A DNA stretch of 64,000 bases from Juglans regia (taxonomy: Eukaryota; Streptophyta; Magnoliopsida; Fagales; Juglandaceae), in the NCBI RefSeq assembly GCF_001411555.2, contig NC_049911.1, positions 37,050,716 to 37,114,715 of the forward strand, written 5' to 3'. Position 1 is the first letter of the stretch; each line of letters starts with the position of its first letter. The translations under genes were made by a program, and so were the position numbers. A model generated the notes under the pieces. The model was not told the DNA's origin. It saw only the letters and a list, made by a program, of their open reading frames with translations, and ran no database searches. Below are positions 12,901 to 24,071 of the stretch, in pieces.

Positions 12901-13408
12901 TGGAGTTGGAAGTGGGGAAAGTTACCTTTTCAATCAATTCAATCAAAGAAAATGCAGGAAAAAAATATTGCAGCAGAGGCAGTAAGCATAATACTAAAGC
13001 AATTACTAAGTTAACATCTTTGGCAGAAATAATTAGGACAATAAAAAAGGTGAAGAGAAGGGAGCAGTAAGCACACCTGATGTTAACATTATTAGTCGTG
13101 ATGTGCGTGGAGACATTTTTGGCAACCCATTTCTCAGCAGCCTTCACGCTGCTGGCCAGGGACTGAAGCATATCATTAGGAATCCCGACCATGACCTCAA
13201 TCCCAGATTTACCTAGAGCTCTCAATGCCCCATAATCCGCATCGAAAAGCTTAACCTTTTGAAATCCGTTATCTCTCAGCAGCCTCACCACTGTGTCTGG
13301 AGGAAGAGGGTGGCTTGCCTGCGTTCCCCAGTTGGCACCAATACCACTCACCGTGCATACCATTAAGCACAACGAAACCAACCCGATAGCCAACGAAAAC
13401 CACCCCAT
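6994..13408 (-). CDS. Glucan endo-1,3-beta-glucosidase, GH17 with X8/CBM43 domain, GPI-type (2 exons)
   Basis: Exon 1 is 13408-13077 and exon 2 is 8110-6994. They join in phase 2 (AG|G, Arg111) to give 482 residues, normal for this class. The enzyme hydrolyses 1,3-beta-glucan (callose) at the cell wall or plasmodesmata. An N-terminal hydrophobic segment (residues 3-23) is a signal peptide. The GH17 barrel contains VGNEP (acid/base Glu118) and IVGEIGWP (nucleophile Glu263). An X8 domain at about 362-450 begins KWCVMKP and has the expected cysteines. The hydrophobic C-terminus ([14 protein letters not shown]) fits a GPI-anchor signal. ATG at 13408 was chosen because the longer frame starts at TTG. 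It is closest, from memory, to Arabidopsis glucan endo-1,3-beta-glucosidase 5/6. The 5 kb intron is filled with LINE fragments but both splice sites are intact. Confidence 0.94.
8111..9299. other. GH17 intron, 3' part (relative to the gene), without recognisable element
   Basis: Noncoding sequence of the GH17 intron. It includes a (TA)n microsatellite at about 9129-9152. No gene or repeat border is recognised before the LINE fragment that starts near 9300. Confidence 0.5.
9300..10090 (+). mobile_element. LINE 3' fragment (zf-RVT end of ORF2 plus 3' tail)
   Basis: The frame at about 9334-9675 encodes the C-terminal zinc-binding end of a plant L1-type reverse transcriptase: [22 protein letters not shown] followed by AIWRMVP and [14 protein letters not shown]. 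This aligns with the complete LINE at 54240-54550. The region ends in the family's 3' tail (ACTTGGGCTTTGCCTA, AATGAATAAAACTTC, poly-A). It is 5'-truncated and lies antisense to the host GH17 gene. Confidence 0.8.
10780..11530 (+). mobile_element. LINE 3' fragment, degenerate
   Basis: Residues of the LINE C-terminal region are readable with breaks: [20 protein letters not shown] near 10780-10860, then the zinc-binding end with [22 protein letters not shown] at about 11210-11280. The tail at 11490-11520 (GGGCATTTACCTATTC, ATTAATAAAACTT) is the same 3' end seen in other copies. A 70-bp segment near 11280-11345 is repeated at 11372-11440, a local duplication in the tail. Confidence 0.7.
11531..12080 (+). 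mobile_element. LINE 3' fragment, highly degenerate
   Basis: A third copy of the zf-RVT end can be traced through stops (FFVWLAS near 11575, then C-M-C-like residues near 11660 and a GGW...VICLIWCIW-like stretch near 11840-11880). It ends at AATAAATCACTTTACC near 12052. It follows the previous copy directly. Confidence 0.5.
12081..13076. other. GH17 intron, 5' part (relative to the gene), no element recognised
   Basis: Noncoding intron sequence with a short (TTAA)n run at about 12789-12810. Frames that read into it from exon 1 lack a conserved sequence. Confidence 0.5.
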
Positions 13409-14801
13409 GATCTTTTTCAAGTCTGCGAACCAGCTTCTACGCAAAAGACCCACGAAACCAAGGGAGTGGGAGCTCAAATTTACTGGCTATATGAATACCT
13501 AAATGGTGCCGGAAAAGGAAGTGTGAGGAGCTGATCTAAGAAACATAACCAGTACACGAGAAAAACAAGAGCTTTTATGGTTGAATCCCACATCAAAACA
13601 CAAACGTAATGGTACCCATGATTGTCACGTTACTACATAGAACTTCACATCGAGATTACCCCACAAGGTAAAGTGGAAAATGCACTTAGAATCCGGTTTT
13701 ACAGCTCAACAGCTAGCTAAGCTCGGGTGAGATTATTGAAAGCAAATATTAAAAATTTTAGAAATATAAAAGAAAAATATATTTGGAAGTATTCAAGCTT
13801 GGGGGATAAGGTAGTGAAGTAAAATAATACAAATCTGATACGAGATTGATAATACTAGGAATCAATGGAGAGATGGACTCGAAAAAATACAAGAAAGGAA
13901 AATAGACATAAAGATTAAACTGAAACTTGTGAAAATGAAAGACGTGACACGAACGGGTGAAGGACCTTGTGCTGGAGAAAACGTGAGCTCGAGAATACTC
14001 GATCCTCGAAAAGGGAAACCACTCCGAGACGGAGAGGGAGGGCAGTGAAAAAGGTGAGCGAGTACAGAGCGAGCGAAGATGCCAGAGAACTAGACACACT
14101 GACACTCTACAGTCTACACTTGAAGACGAAACTTTAAAAAAGGTAGGCGCACAGCGGGTGTCTCTGGGCCGAGTAACGCTGGATATAAATATTTATAAAT
14201 ATTTTCCCCACTAATAATGTAAAATTGTAAACTATCTAAATATTATATAATTATTTTTTAAAAAATAAAATTTATTATTAAAAATTTAAATTTCTTTTAT
14301 CTAAATTTTTTATTTATTTTTTTATTTTTTAAAATATTATACAATATTTACACACTCACGCTTAAAATTATCATTTATCTTTCATCACACTTGATTTATT
14401 AAAATTTTCAAGAACCTTTTAAAAAATTTTCAAATCAAACCAAATATTTTTTAATGTTATAAAAAAATTCCTTTTTCAAATTCTTATCTAATTATTTTCA
14501 AACATAAAAATTAATATAAATTTTATAAATTTAAAAGACAGATTAATCTTAAAAAATTATATCATAATAAAGTTTTATTTTTATTTATTTATTTTTACAA
14601 ACTTCAATATAATCTTTATTTTAAAAAATATTTTTATTTAAAATCTTTTCTTATTTCTCATAACCTAATCTCAAATATTTCTAAATTTTTTTTATAACTA
14701 AGCATGACCTTAATACATACAAATCCCCGTGGGCACTCAAGAGGTAAGGCCAAACTTATGTGCGAGCCCCATGTCACATGTTTGATTTCTCTTGAGATTA
14801 G
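13409..14801. other. Upstream region of the GH17 gene, becoming very AT-rich
   Basis: This holds the 5' UTR and promoter of the minus-strand GH17 gene. From about 14190 the sequence is strongly AT-rich and noncoding. Minus-strand frames at 13758-14105 are low-complexity (S/F-rich) and not convincing genes. Confidence 0.45.
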
Positions 14802-15018
14802 GGTAGGTTTGGGGGGTGAGATGAGAATTTTGTGTTTTGTTTTAAAGTTTAAAATATTAAGTTTTAATATTATTATTGTTTTGGGATTTGAAAAAGGTGT
14901 ATTGGGATTTTAAAAAGTTGAATTGTTTATTATATTTTGTATGGAGATTTGAAAAAGTGTAATGATGAGATGAGATGAGATGAGAATTTTGTGTTTTGGT
15001 TTTGGTCCCAAACCTGCC
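14802..15018. mobile_element. MITE of the GATGAGATGAGA family
   Basis: The ends GGTAGGTTTGGG (14802) and CCCAAACCTGCC (to 15018) are inverted repeats with one mismatch. Inside are GAGATTTGAAAAAG, GTTGAATTGTTTATTATATTTTG and GATGAGATGAGATGAGATGAGA, shared with copies near 24240, 26020 and 45442. No clear target-site duplication is visible. Confidence 0.65.
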
Positions 15019-15403
15019 ATTGATATTAAATTGCGATTCAAGTGCAAGTTATGGCGGTGGATTGCTATAGTAGTCTCTCCGAGAGTTTAAGTTCTATGGG
15101 TGAGTTTAAAAAACTCTGTCACGAGATGATTCTCCTGTAATTAAAAATAATACTAATTAATATATAAGATCTTTTATTGTAAATTAAAATTAATATATCA
15201 CATTAAATTATGTCAAATTTATAAATTTAAATTTAACATTTATCTAATCTTTTAATTAAAATAATTATTTGTAACAGGATCGCCATCTTAGCTAATCATT
15301 GTCATATTTGTCACTTAGCAAAAAGCTCAATTAAGTGACTAACGATTTAACTAAAGAAGTTTTTTAAAAAAATCGACTTAATTTAAAAATTAAACAAAAT
15401 TAG

Positions 15404-16731
15404 TGTAAGGGATTTCCCCCCCTCTGTCTTAGTATGCCTAAGAATGGCAATTAAGAGAAGAAAAAGCGAAGGCTTAGCCCAGAACTAGTAGACTCTTCAG
15501 CCCGGTCCGTTTCTAAAAGTCTAAACGGGTTGTTTCCAGAAAGGAAGAGAACCTCCTCTCTGCCGTCTGCCTCACTTTGCCCCACTCTCGTCTCTGCCTC
15601 ACCTCTCTGCCTCGCCAGTCGCCGCCTCGCCTCTCTTCCTCGCCGCACAAACCTTTAGCCTCACCTCACGGTAATGTTTCTCCATTTTTTTGTTCATTTT
15701 GTTACTTGTTAGATTTAGTCTTTTAGATACATACCTGAATCATTTCGGACATGTGACAGAGAACTAAGAGTCTAAGACCTAATCGAACCTAGGTTCAAGG
15801 ATAGAGTAAGGGGGAAGGGAAAAAAAAAAGAGTAGAATGATTATGGATTTGCTTGTAAGAACTTGTTATGGCATGTAGATCATTCAAATGTTTTATTAGG
15901 ATTTTTGTGATTGTTATTCATTTCCATTCCATTTCCTCCAACATTCCAGTCGTAAATACATCATTCCCTATTTACATTCAATCATCACATCACCATCACA
16001 ATAGGAACCTAACATAGAACTTCATTATTAGATTTATCAGAGTTATGGCATGTAGATCATTCAGATTTTTAATGACAAACTATCAAATTTATATTTTAAA
16101 AAAATTAAAAAATCGGATCGGACCGAACTAGAAACCGATAAAATCGAAACTACTGGTTTAGGAGGGTAACCAGTGCGTAATCGATTTTGAAAAATGTAAA
16201 ACAGGTACATACCAGTTCGGTTCTAGATTTTGTCAAAAACTGGATCGGTTACACCCCTAGTACCTGCTCACGTAAACGGGCAGGAAGTAAGAGGGACCCT
16301 CGATCCTCTGACATGGAGACATCAACAGACCACCAAAAAGGCCAGCAGGGTAAGGCAAATCGAGAAACCACGCCGCATTAATAGCACCACTACCTGAACT
16401 ACACGCCACATGAACAAAGTCATCACAATGGCACGCTGCATTAAAGGACTATGACAAAAGAAACAGTAAAAAGACACGGACTTCATGGGGGCAGACACGA
16501 TCTGTCACTCTCGGTATAAATATCAACTCACTGCTACGAGAAATCTCTCTGATCCTTAGACTCTCTCACTTATTTACAAACTTCCAAAAAATGATACTAA
16601 CTTTGGCATCGGAGACTCCCCAACCCCAATACCACTCTTTCTCAGTTGCCTTCTCTATCTTTGCAGGCCCAGTTCAAAAGACCTGAGTTGTTGGAACTTA
16701 GCCCAAAGATGTACAAAACACGACGTTAGCA
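15404..16731 (+). repeat. 5' LTR (with a foreign segment inside)
   Basis: 15404-15500 and about 16258-16731 align with 23390-23494 and 23590-24071 of the 3' LTR. Shared landmarks are CCAGAACTAGTAGACTCTT, CACGTAAAC.GGCAGG, CTCGATCCTCTGACATGGAG and TATAAATA. The TATAAATA at about 16515 with a following pyrimidine-rich stretch is a plausible promoter. Confidence 0.8.
15500..16257. mobile_element. Insertion replacing part of the 5' LTR, possibly hAT-like
   Basis: About 760 bp with no counterpart in the 3' LTR, standing in place of about 95 LTR bases. The right end reads GGATCGGTTACACCCCTA; its reverse TAGGGGTGTAACCGATCC resembles the start of the hAT-like MITE at 37086 (TAGGGGTGATTAACGGTCC). The left end is not resolved. 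The pyrimidine-rich part at 15545-15660 resembles a gene 5' UTR but no coding sequence follows. Confidence 0.45.
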
Positions 16732-16789
16732 GTGTCGCCGTCTATGGGATCTTTATAGATCTTGCGTATACATCATATGTTTGCGACAA

Positions 16790-17780
16790 TCCGTTCTGGA
16801 CATTTCATAAAAGACACAGAGGAAACCATGGAAGCAAAGCTGAAAGCTATGGAAGATTGAGTGACAAAGTTGACTGACGAGGTGCAAACACTTCACAAAT
16901 AGAATGAGGAGCTCAGAAAGCCTCAATAGAGGTAGGACAAAGAGGCAGAGCCCAGCGATAGTGGGGTCCCGAAATACAGGAGCTGGAGCAAACGAGGAGG
17001 AGAGGAAGAACATGTAGGACGAGCTTCGTAATCTCACAGGAAAGTACGAGAAGATTGCAAGGAAGGTGGGCACATTGCCATCAGTGGACCAGCTGCTTAC
17101 AAGCATTGGTCTGCCCTACACAGAGGAGGTGATGGTTGTGCCCTTACCACCAAAGTTCAGGGTCCCCACCATGGAGATGTACGATAGAGGGAGTGATCCC
17201 CTGGAAACCTTCAGAACTCACATGACGTTGCATGGTTTCTCAGGGAGGTGGCATACAGGGCATTCTCAATGACCCTAAAAGGGCCAGCATGAGTATGGTT
17301 AAGGTCTCTGGTGCTCGGCTCTGTAGAAAATTTTGGTGAGCTGGCTCGACTATTTTGAATCCAGTTCATGTTAAGTCGACGAAGGCAACGCTTAACAGCA
17401 TACCTCATTACCATCAAGTAGGGAGAGGAGGAAAGCCTGAAGACGTACCTGTCCAGGTTCAACAACAAGCGCATGACCACCAATGACCAGGACGAGAAGA
17501 TAACCCTGGCGATGCTTTTGGGAGGGGTTTGGCCACGATCCCAGTTCATGGCCAAGTTGACTAGATGGACTCCCGTGACACTGCGGGAGTTTATGGACTA
17601 GGTCGATAACTTCATCAAAGCTGAAGACATTCCTCGGGTCCTAACGGAGCCGGGGAAGAAAGAGTTGGAGAGAGCGGAGGGTAAGACAAGAGCCCCAACC
17701 AAGGCCAAGGTCCAAGAGAAGCCAGCAAAGAGCTCTCATGACAAGAGGAGGGAGGAAGCATAGACAAGGGGGGTGAGACC
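16790..17780 (+). pseudogene. gag relic of the LTR element
   Basis: Broken plus-strand frames encode recognisable plant Gypsy gag sequence: coiled-coil-like KLKAMED.VTKLTDEVQTL near 16830-16900, then PPKFRVPTMEMYDRGSDPLE followed by FRTHMTLHGF (17148-17240), which is the typical start of a Retrotrans_gag domain. Weaker matches follow to about 17650 (TPVTLREFMD). Several in-frame stops and frame changes show it is dead. No CCHC zinc knuckle is visible. Confidence 0.75.
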
Positions 17781-18059
17781 TCACTTTGACTGACCTGCTT
17801 TCACCATCCATGAGGCTGACACCTCAGTCGCGCGCGAAGACGATGGTCGAGACATTGTCCACCACTACTGCACATATCACAGGTCCACCTCGCACTTCAT
17901 CGAAAACTGCTTCTCCCAACAAGCGAGGATGGAGTATACGAAACGAACAAGGAAACTATCCCCCTGCCCGAAGACTAGAGCAGGAAAGGAGTGGAAGGTT
18001 AAGTGAAAGGAGCACGGACTGAGTCGACATACGAAGAAGGGAGAAAGCCTTCAACAACG

Positions 18060-19850
18060 ACCACCAACACGAAGGCTGCTCTACCCTTCCTGCGATGGAG
18101 AGCAAGTCTTGCCCTCCTGCGACCCTCTCAACTTACCTCGACCCCCATCGTAGCGAAGAGCGGATCAACCATATCATTGTCCGAAAAAGTTCCCTCCCCT
18201 GTAGGGTACCAAAAGGAGGAGTACACCAAAGGCTACTTCATCCTTCTCGCGGCGGAGTGTGGGCCAGCCCTCAGCTGCTCGAAGACAAGGACTTACATTC
18301 CTTGCGAGCATCAACATATAGGAATGGGTCCAGTCTCAAATTGCCCATACCTCCTGCGGGATCAAGGGGAGAGTTAGGCCGAAAGCCGCTCTACTCCTCT
18401 TGCGATGGAGAGCGAGACTTGCCCCCGACAGCCCAAACAACTTACCCCGACCTCCACCACAATGAAGAGTGGACTCAACGCCAGCCTGACCCAAAACATA
18501 CCTTCCCTACGATATCAATGGGTGGGAGTGAATCCAGTTTCAAACTACCGAACAACTTACCTCCTGCAAGACCAAAAGGGAGAACTAGGCCGATGGAGAG
18601 CGGGTCATGTCCCTCTAGCGACCACTTACCTTCCTCGTTAGCGTCAAGAGGCGAGAGCTGGTCCAATTGCAAACTGCTTGAAAACTTACCTCTCCAGAGG
18701 ATTCAAATGGATGAGTGACGCTAAAGGCTGCTCTACCCCTCCCTCGGAGGAGTGTAGATCTAGCCCTCCCGGCTGTCCGAATACTTACCCCGACTTCTGC
18801 TACGAATGAAGAGTGAGTTCAACGCCAGTCTAACTCAAATATTACATTTTCCTGCGATGTTAACAAGCGAGAGCGAATTCAGTCTCAAGCTGCTGGAACA
18901 AATAACGTCTATAGGGGTTAGTAAGGCGAGTTGAGCTGGAGGCAGCTCGAACCCTACCGCAGAGGAGAGCGGGTCCAACTTTCGGCTGCCCAAACAATTA
19001 CCCTGACTCCCCTAGCAACTAAAGAGCGAACCGGCCCCATAACCGTCCAAAGAAGTTACCTCCTCAGAGAATCTATGGAGCGGGTTTGACTTGAGACATC
19101 CCAACCTCTCCCTGATGGAGTGCGCGCCTAGTATTTCGGCTATCCAATGTGAACAAAGTCTCCAAAGATGAAACGTCGAAGCAAGGGGCTACACGATGTC
19201 AACGAGTGGGTGTGGGTTTAGTCTCAAACTGCTTGAAAAAATTACCTCCCCACGAGGTAGCAGGAGTGAGTTGAGCCGAAAGCCACTCGGACCCTCCCAT
19301 GAAGGAGAGCAGGTCCAACCTTTCAGCTGCTCGAACACTTACCCCGACTCTCATCACAATAGGCTCACGGTCGCCCAAAGAAATTACATCCTCGAGGGTT
19401 AAAGGGACATGTTGGCCTAAGGCATCCAAACCGCTCCTCGTTGGAGAGCAGGCTAGGTCCTTCGACCGCCTGAATACTGTACCAAGGAACGCAGTTATCA
19501 ATAACTTGGCAAAAAGGACAAGCAAATCATGTCATAGGTCAGAGGGCCCAGGTTTGCGAAGTCTAACTCCTACAAAGTTAAGTATAAAATTATGATGACA
19601 TTCTTATCTGCCAACAAGGGATTAAGTGCACAATGCCAACAGACGAGAGCGGGTCTAGTTCCAAACTGTCCGGACAACCTACCTCCTCGTGAACCAAGGA
19701 GACAGGTCGAGCCAAATGATGCCTTGTCTCCCCACAATTGAGAGCGGGATCAGCCGCACAACTATCCGAATAACCTACACCGACCTCCAGTGCAGCAAAA
19801 AACAGTATATTCAAACTCTACGTCCACGAAGCCGCTTGGGGGCATAGAGG
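18060..19850 (+). repeat. Array of diverged repeats (~0.3 kb period) inside the LTR element
   Basis: Phrases such as TGCGATGGAGAGCGAGACTTGCCC, AACTTACCCCGAC, AATGAAGAGCGG and GTCTCAAACTGC recur through the interval. The start of one unit near 18095 recurs near 18400 and, more weakly, near 18735, giving a spacing close to 0.3 kb. Overlapping open frames here (18003-18718) are by-products of the repeat and not conserved proteins. A run of 13 G lies near 19927. Confidence 0.65.
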
Positions 19851-20602
19851 CGGGTTAGCGAAACGCTTCCTGACCTCTCCCCCCAAGGAGATGACCAAAG
19901 TCTCCCTGACACGACTTAACTCTAAGAGGGGGGGGGGGGGTTTCCATCCCCTCTAAGTCAACGGTAGCGAGCAAGAGCCAACACACGCTAATGACACTTC
20001 TCTCTTCTTTCAATTACGTACCGAAATAAAGCGCACCAATGCATAAAGGAAGAACGAAAAGGACTAGGCGAAGTAAAGCAAATCCAAGAGATGAACGACA
20101 AAAAAGTAAAAATTGGCGTAAGGAAAAAACAGAGAGACATCAGTCTTGTCAAACAAAGTCGCTAAAGGCCCTAAATGGACAACTACCTAATAAGGGCAAA
20201 CGAAGGCAGCGCAAGCAGGTGAACGGTTGGCCAGCGAGGTAGATAGGAATAGGTTAGGCGCTAGAGGGGTGGACCGTAAGCTTTGTATGACGACAATTCC
20301 TCTGCCTAACGTCAAACCCATAATTTCTAGCGATAAAACCCCTCAGGATGACCATATAAGAAGAAGAAGAAGAAGGGAAAACATGGAAGGAAACGTCGAG
20401 AAGATCAAAATGACAAAAAGAAAACATCGTAAAAACAAGCAGCCTAGCACAAAAAAAATACGAAACAATTTCATTAATGATCAAAAGTTACATACAAGCC
20501 ACATGGCGACGATGCACATGTATATACATTCACAAAAAGGTAAAGAATAGCAAAATGAAAGAACAACAACGGCACCAAGAAGCTAGGATGTAGCGACGTC
20601 AA
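19851..20602. other. Interior of the LTR element without recognisable coding sequence
   Basis: Plus-strand frames at 20039-20550 are short and Lys/Arg-rich, without family resemblance. The sequence links the repeat array and the antisense ORF. Confidence 0.4.
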
Positions 20603-22882
20603 ACACTATGAGCGGAGACCTCAACATCGGGAGCGCCAGATTTAAGGACGTCAGGATTAGGATCGCTGGGCTCGGAAGCAGTAGGCTCGGACATGGCAGG
20701 GAAGATAGGACCTGTAAAAGCATCGAGGATCTCTTTTATCCTCAACTTGCGGCTGAACGCGAAAGCTTCATCATCAACAACAACCTGGGTAAGGTCAAGG
20801 TCCCACAAGTATTTCTCGAGAGTCTGTGAACATAGCTTCAGTCTCTCCATAATGTGGTCCCGCATCGACTTAAGGCCCTCAGCACACTCATGCTCACGAT
20901 CGACTTTACTGGCTGTCCAAGTGGGAGGCGTCCTCTTGCACCCTGGACAGGTCGCCCCGAAGATCTGTAATAAGTCGCTCCATCCGCTGGGCGTCTTCCC
21001 TCGCTTTCTTCTTTAGCCTTTTCCAACGACGGTTAAGCTTCTTGGTTTTCCTATGCTCCTCCTCCAAGGCAAGTCGTATCATCGTCAACTCTTGCTCTAG
21101 CCACTCCCTCTCTTCACTCTAGCCGTGATCGCACTGAAGGGCAATCTAGGTCATCGCGCGAAGGTCCTGGTTTTTCTACTCAACGGCCTCCTGGGCATCC
21201 ATAATGAAGGCTGCTTTATGAGAGAAACTCTGACAACAAGAGAGGCCGACCTGGAACGGTCAGAAAAGGGAATTTAGAAAACAACAAAATAAATGAAAAA
21301 CAAGGGAAAAAAAGTCACTGAACCTCGTGGAAAAAGCCAGACAAACACTTGGTGATCTGACTGATATCTTCTGCACCGCACCCCCTGGTTTCCAATTGGG
21401 CCAAATGGGAGATGACTTCCATTGAGCCCTCCGCATCAGAGGCTTGTGCGGCCACCTCGGCCCGATGAGTCCTGTCGACAATCTCTTTGGCACACATGCC
21501 CGCCTGGGCAAGTGGATCTCCACACGAACCCCTCAAACCTGTGCCGACTACAACATCCAGAAGGAGACTACCTTCCGCTTGGTGCTTGGCCTCCGTGACA
21601 CGATTAGTAGAAGTAGCGGCTGCCGCCTTCTCAATAATGAGGTCCAAGCCTCCAAGCGACTCAAGCTCCTCCCCACCTATCGCAGACACCGGATCGTCTC
21701 GTCCCACGACAGCAAGCGAAGGCATTGTCTCAACCTCGCCTTCTAAGGAGTGATTGTCGGCAACTGAACGACCACGACAGCTAGCTAAGGAATCCTAACC
21801 GCTGAGACTCCCCGAAGTAGGGTGCCAAGGTCATCGATTTTAGAAAGCATGTCATAGAAATCAGTTGGCGGGGACGACATCACAGGAACCTCAGTCAAGG
21901 GGCCTCTCGTCGATGGGTCCAAGGGCTTCAAAGGGAAAGATTCTGCCTGCACCTCCACGTCAACAGCACAACGGGACACTTCCACCGAAGTCACCAGGAC
22001 GACGGGACAATGGGCCTCAGATGTAGCTAACATCCGTGCCTTCAGAAATTGGGGCTCTAGAAAGGGGCCCGCTGTCGACCCAACCCTCTCCAAGCGAGGT
22101 TTTTTCCCCTTGCCCGATTAAGAAAGATCCAAGGGGTGCTTTCGGGTCGGAGTGACCTGAGGCCAGGCAACAGTCACCAAACATTATTGGAGTTCTTTTT
22201 CACCCACTCACGAACGATAGCGATACATCGCAACTCGGCAGGGGTAGCTGTCGGATGCACTACCTTATTTTTCTGGAACCCCTCCCCAATCAGTTCTAAT
22301 CAAGAACTCACGACGATTCACTTGACCCATTGGGAACTCCTATCTACAGCCATACATGAAAAATGACTTTGGAGATCAGTCATTCACTTTGTTGTATCGC
22401 GACTCTAGGTTGACAAGGGCGTGCATCGCCCTAAAACTGCAAACCTTCCCTTTCTGCCGCAACACCTTGTGAGTAAAGAGGAACTCATGGCCAGTAAGGT
22501 TAGCTTGCTCCGAGTCTGACTCCAGCAAGAGACATTGCCAGATGATACTGTAGCAAATCAGGAGCCTCCAAGCATTTGGGTGAAGCTGGGATGGGGCTAG
22601 ACCAAGGCGCTTCGGCAAATCGCGGACGGGGCAAGGAAAAAGAACCCTTAAGCCATACGAAAACATAGAAGGAAATATGGCAACTCGAGAAGAGTGGTTG
22701 CCCTTAGCATTGATGGCACCCTCGTGTGGACCAGAGACCTCGAAGATAATTGATTTCGACACCTGGTATGTAAGGGCCAAAGATGCCAACGTCACCGCTT
22801 GGAAGTTTGAACACCAAGAGCTACCCCATAAAGATGGCTCGACATCACCAACCTCTGGAGCGTCTCCCCCATTGGAAGCCAT
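20603..22882 (-). pseudogene. Broken antisense ORF of the LTR element, Transposase_28-like
   Basis: On the minus strand, starting at ATG 22882, a frame runs to 22376. It encodes VSGPHEGA, then FPSMFSYGLRVLFPCPVRDL, then LGLAPSQLHPNAWRLL, matching my memory of the 'putative gypsy type transposon' family (Pfam Transposase_28). Further minus-strand pieces follow with stops between: 22093-21785, 21725-21315 (alanine-rich), 21088-20906 (KKAREDAQRMERLITDLRGD, coiled-coil-like) and 20865-20599 (SRKLRIKEILDAFTGPI). Antisense ORFs of this kind are known in some Tat-lineage Gypsy elements. It is disrupted here, so it is annotated as a relic. Its function is unknown. Confidence 0.65.
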
Positions 22883-23389
22883 GGGTTGGGTAAATTTCTC
22901 AGAGGCCGTTGACGAAGAAGTAGAATGTAGCAGAAAAATGAGAAATGAGTATAAGTGAAAAGGAGGGGGAGTTAGGAGAATAAGGATGACAAGAGGATTA
23001 CAGTGCGGTGAAATGAGGTAAGACCATAATCCAATCGCATTTATATAGGAGGATGACATCAGTTAATCTCCCATGCCCCGTGGTAGAAGGAAGAGGTGCG
23101 AGATGTTTCAAATCCCCAAAAATACCCACCACGAAGCGACGTGAAGGCGAAGAGCCGCTTAACGCCCTCGATACTGATACAATTGAAAATACGCCATCAA
23201 ATTTATCGGGAATTGTGCCAACAAAGGCGAGAAGGGAAACGATATTGGGATAGCCAAACAACAAGAAACCATTTCAAACTTCAGAGCTGTGCGTGCGTCA
23301 GCAAAGGGACCCTGGCCTCGACGTCGAAGCGGATTTAAGATTTAAAATAATTTTCACTGTACGAGTTTGATGAGAATTAGTAGGGTAAC

Positions 23390-24071
23390 TGTAAGAGATT
23401 TTTCCACCCTCTATCTTAACATGCCTGAGAAGGGTAATTGAGGGAACAAAAAGTGAAGGCCTAGTCCAGAACTAGTAGACTCTTTAGCTCAGCCTACGGG
23501 TAGGCCCCCTGGATACAACCTCCATGGAGGAGCGTACTGCAGGGGGATGAGACTCCTCGACTTGAAAACCTTCGAGCATAGCCCAACTCTTGAGTGTCTA
23601 TCCACGTAAACAGGCAGGAAGGAAGGGGGACCCTCGATCATTTGACATGGAGACATCGATGGACCATGAAGAACGATAGTAGGATAAGGAAAATCGAGAA
23701 ATCATGCCGCATTAATGTCATCATTACCCGAGCTGCACGCCGCATCAGCGAAGCTGTTGCAGTGGCACACTGCATTAAAAAAACTCTGACAAAAGGAATA
23801 GTAAAAGGACACGGATTCCATGGGAGCATACACGATTTGTCCCCCCAGACTCTCGATATAAATAACGACTCTCATGTACGAGAAATCTCTTTGATCCCTA
23901 AACTCTTTCACTTATTTACAAACTTCTAAAAGACGATACTAACTTTGACATCAGAGACAGCCCCAAGGTCACCCTCTCCCGGTTGTCTTCTTATCTATTT
24001 TCATAGGCCCAATTCGGAAGACCTGAGTTGCTGAAACTTGGCCTAAAGATGTACGAAACACGATATTAACA
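23390..24071 (+). repeat. 3' LTR
   Basis: 682 bp, beginning TGTAAGAGATTTTTCC and ending CGATATTAACA. It contains the complete LTR sequence that is partly replaced in the 5' copy. TATAAATA near 23853. Confidence 0.8.

Larger units (their letters stand above)
15404..24071 (+). mobile_element. Degenerate LTR retrotransposon, Gypsy-like, without recognisable pol
   Basis: Two direct LTRs (15404-16731 and 23390-24071) begin TGTAAG and end TTAGCA/TTAACA. Flanks ATTAG (15399-15403) and ATCAG (24072-24076) fit a 5-bp target-site duplication with one mismatch. Just inside the 5' LTR, GTGTCGCCGTCTATGGGATC resembles the primer-binding region common in plant Gypsy elements. The interior has a gag relic on the plus strand, then about 1.8 kb of diverged tandem repeats, then a broken antisense frame. 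I found no protease, reverse transcriptase, RNase H or integrase motifs in the six frames. It therefore looks like a non-autonomous derivative, probably of the Tat branch. The LTRs differ visibly throughout, so the insertion is old. Confidence 0.8.

Noticed and set aside
15451..15660. Arg-rich minus-strand frame and a 5'-UTR-like pyrimidine stretch, suggesting a gene start
   Set aside because: No coding sequence with recognisable exons follows on either strand; the block lies inside the 5' LTR.
18003..18718. Three overlapping proline/serine-rich frames, up to 207 aa
   Set aside because: They fall in the diverged repeat array of the LTR element; openness in several frames at once points to repeat composition, not coding.
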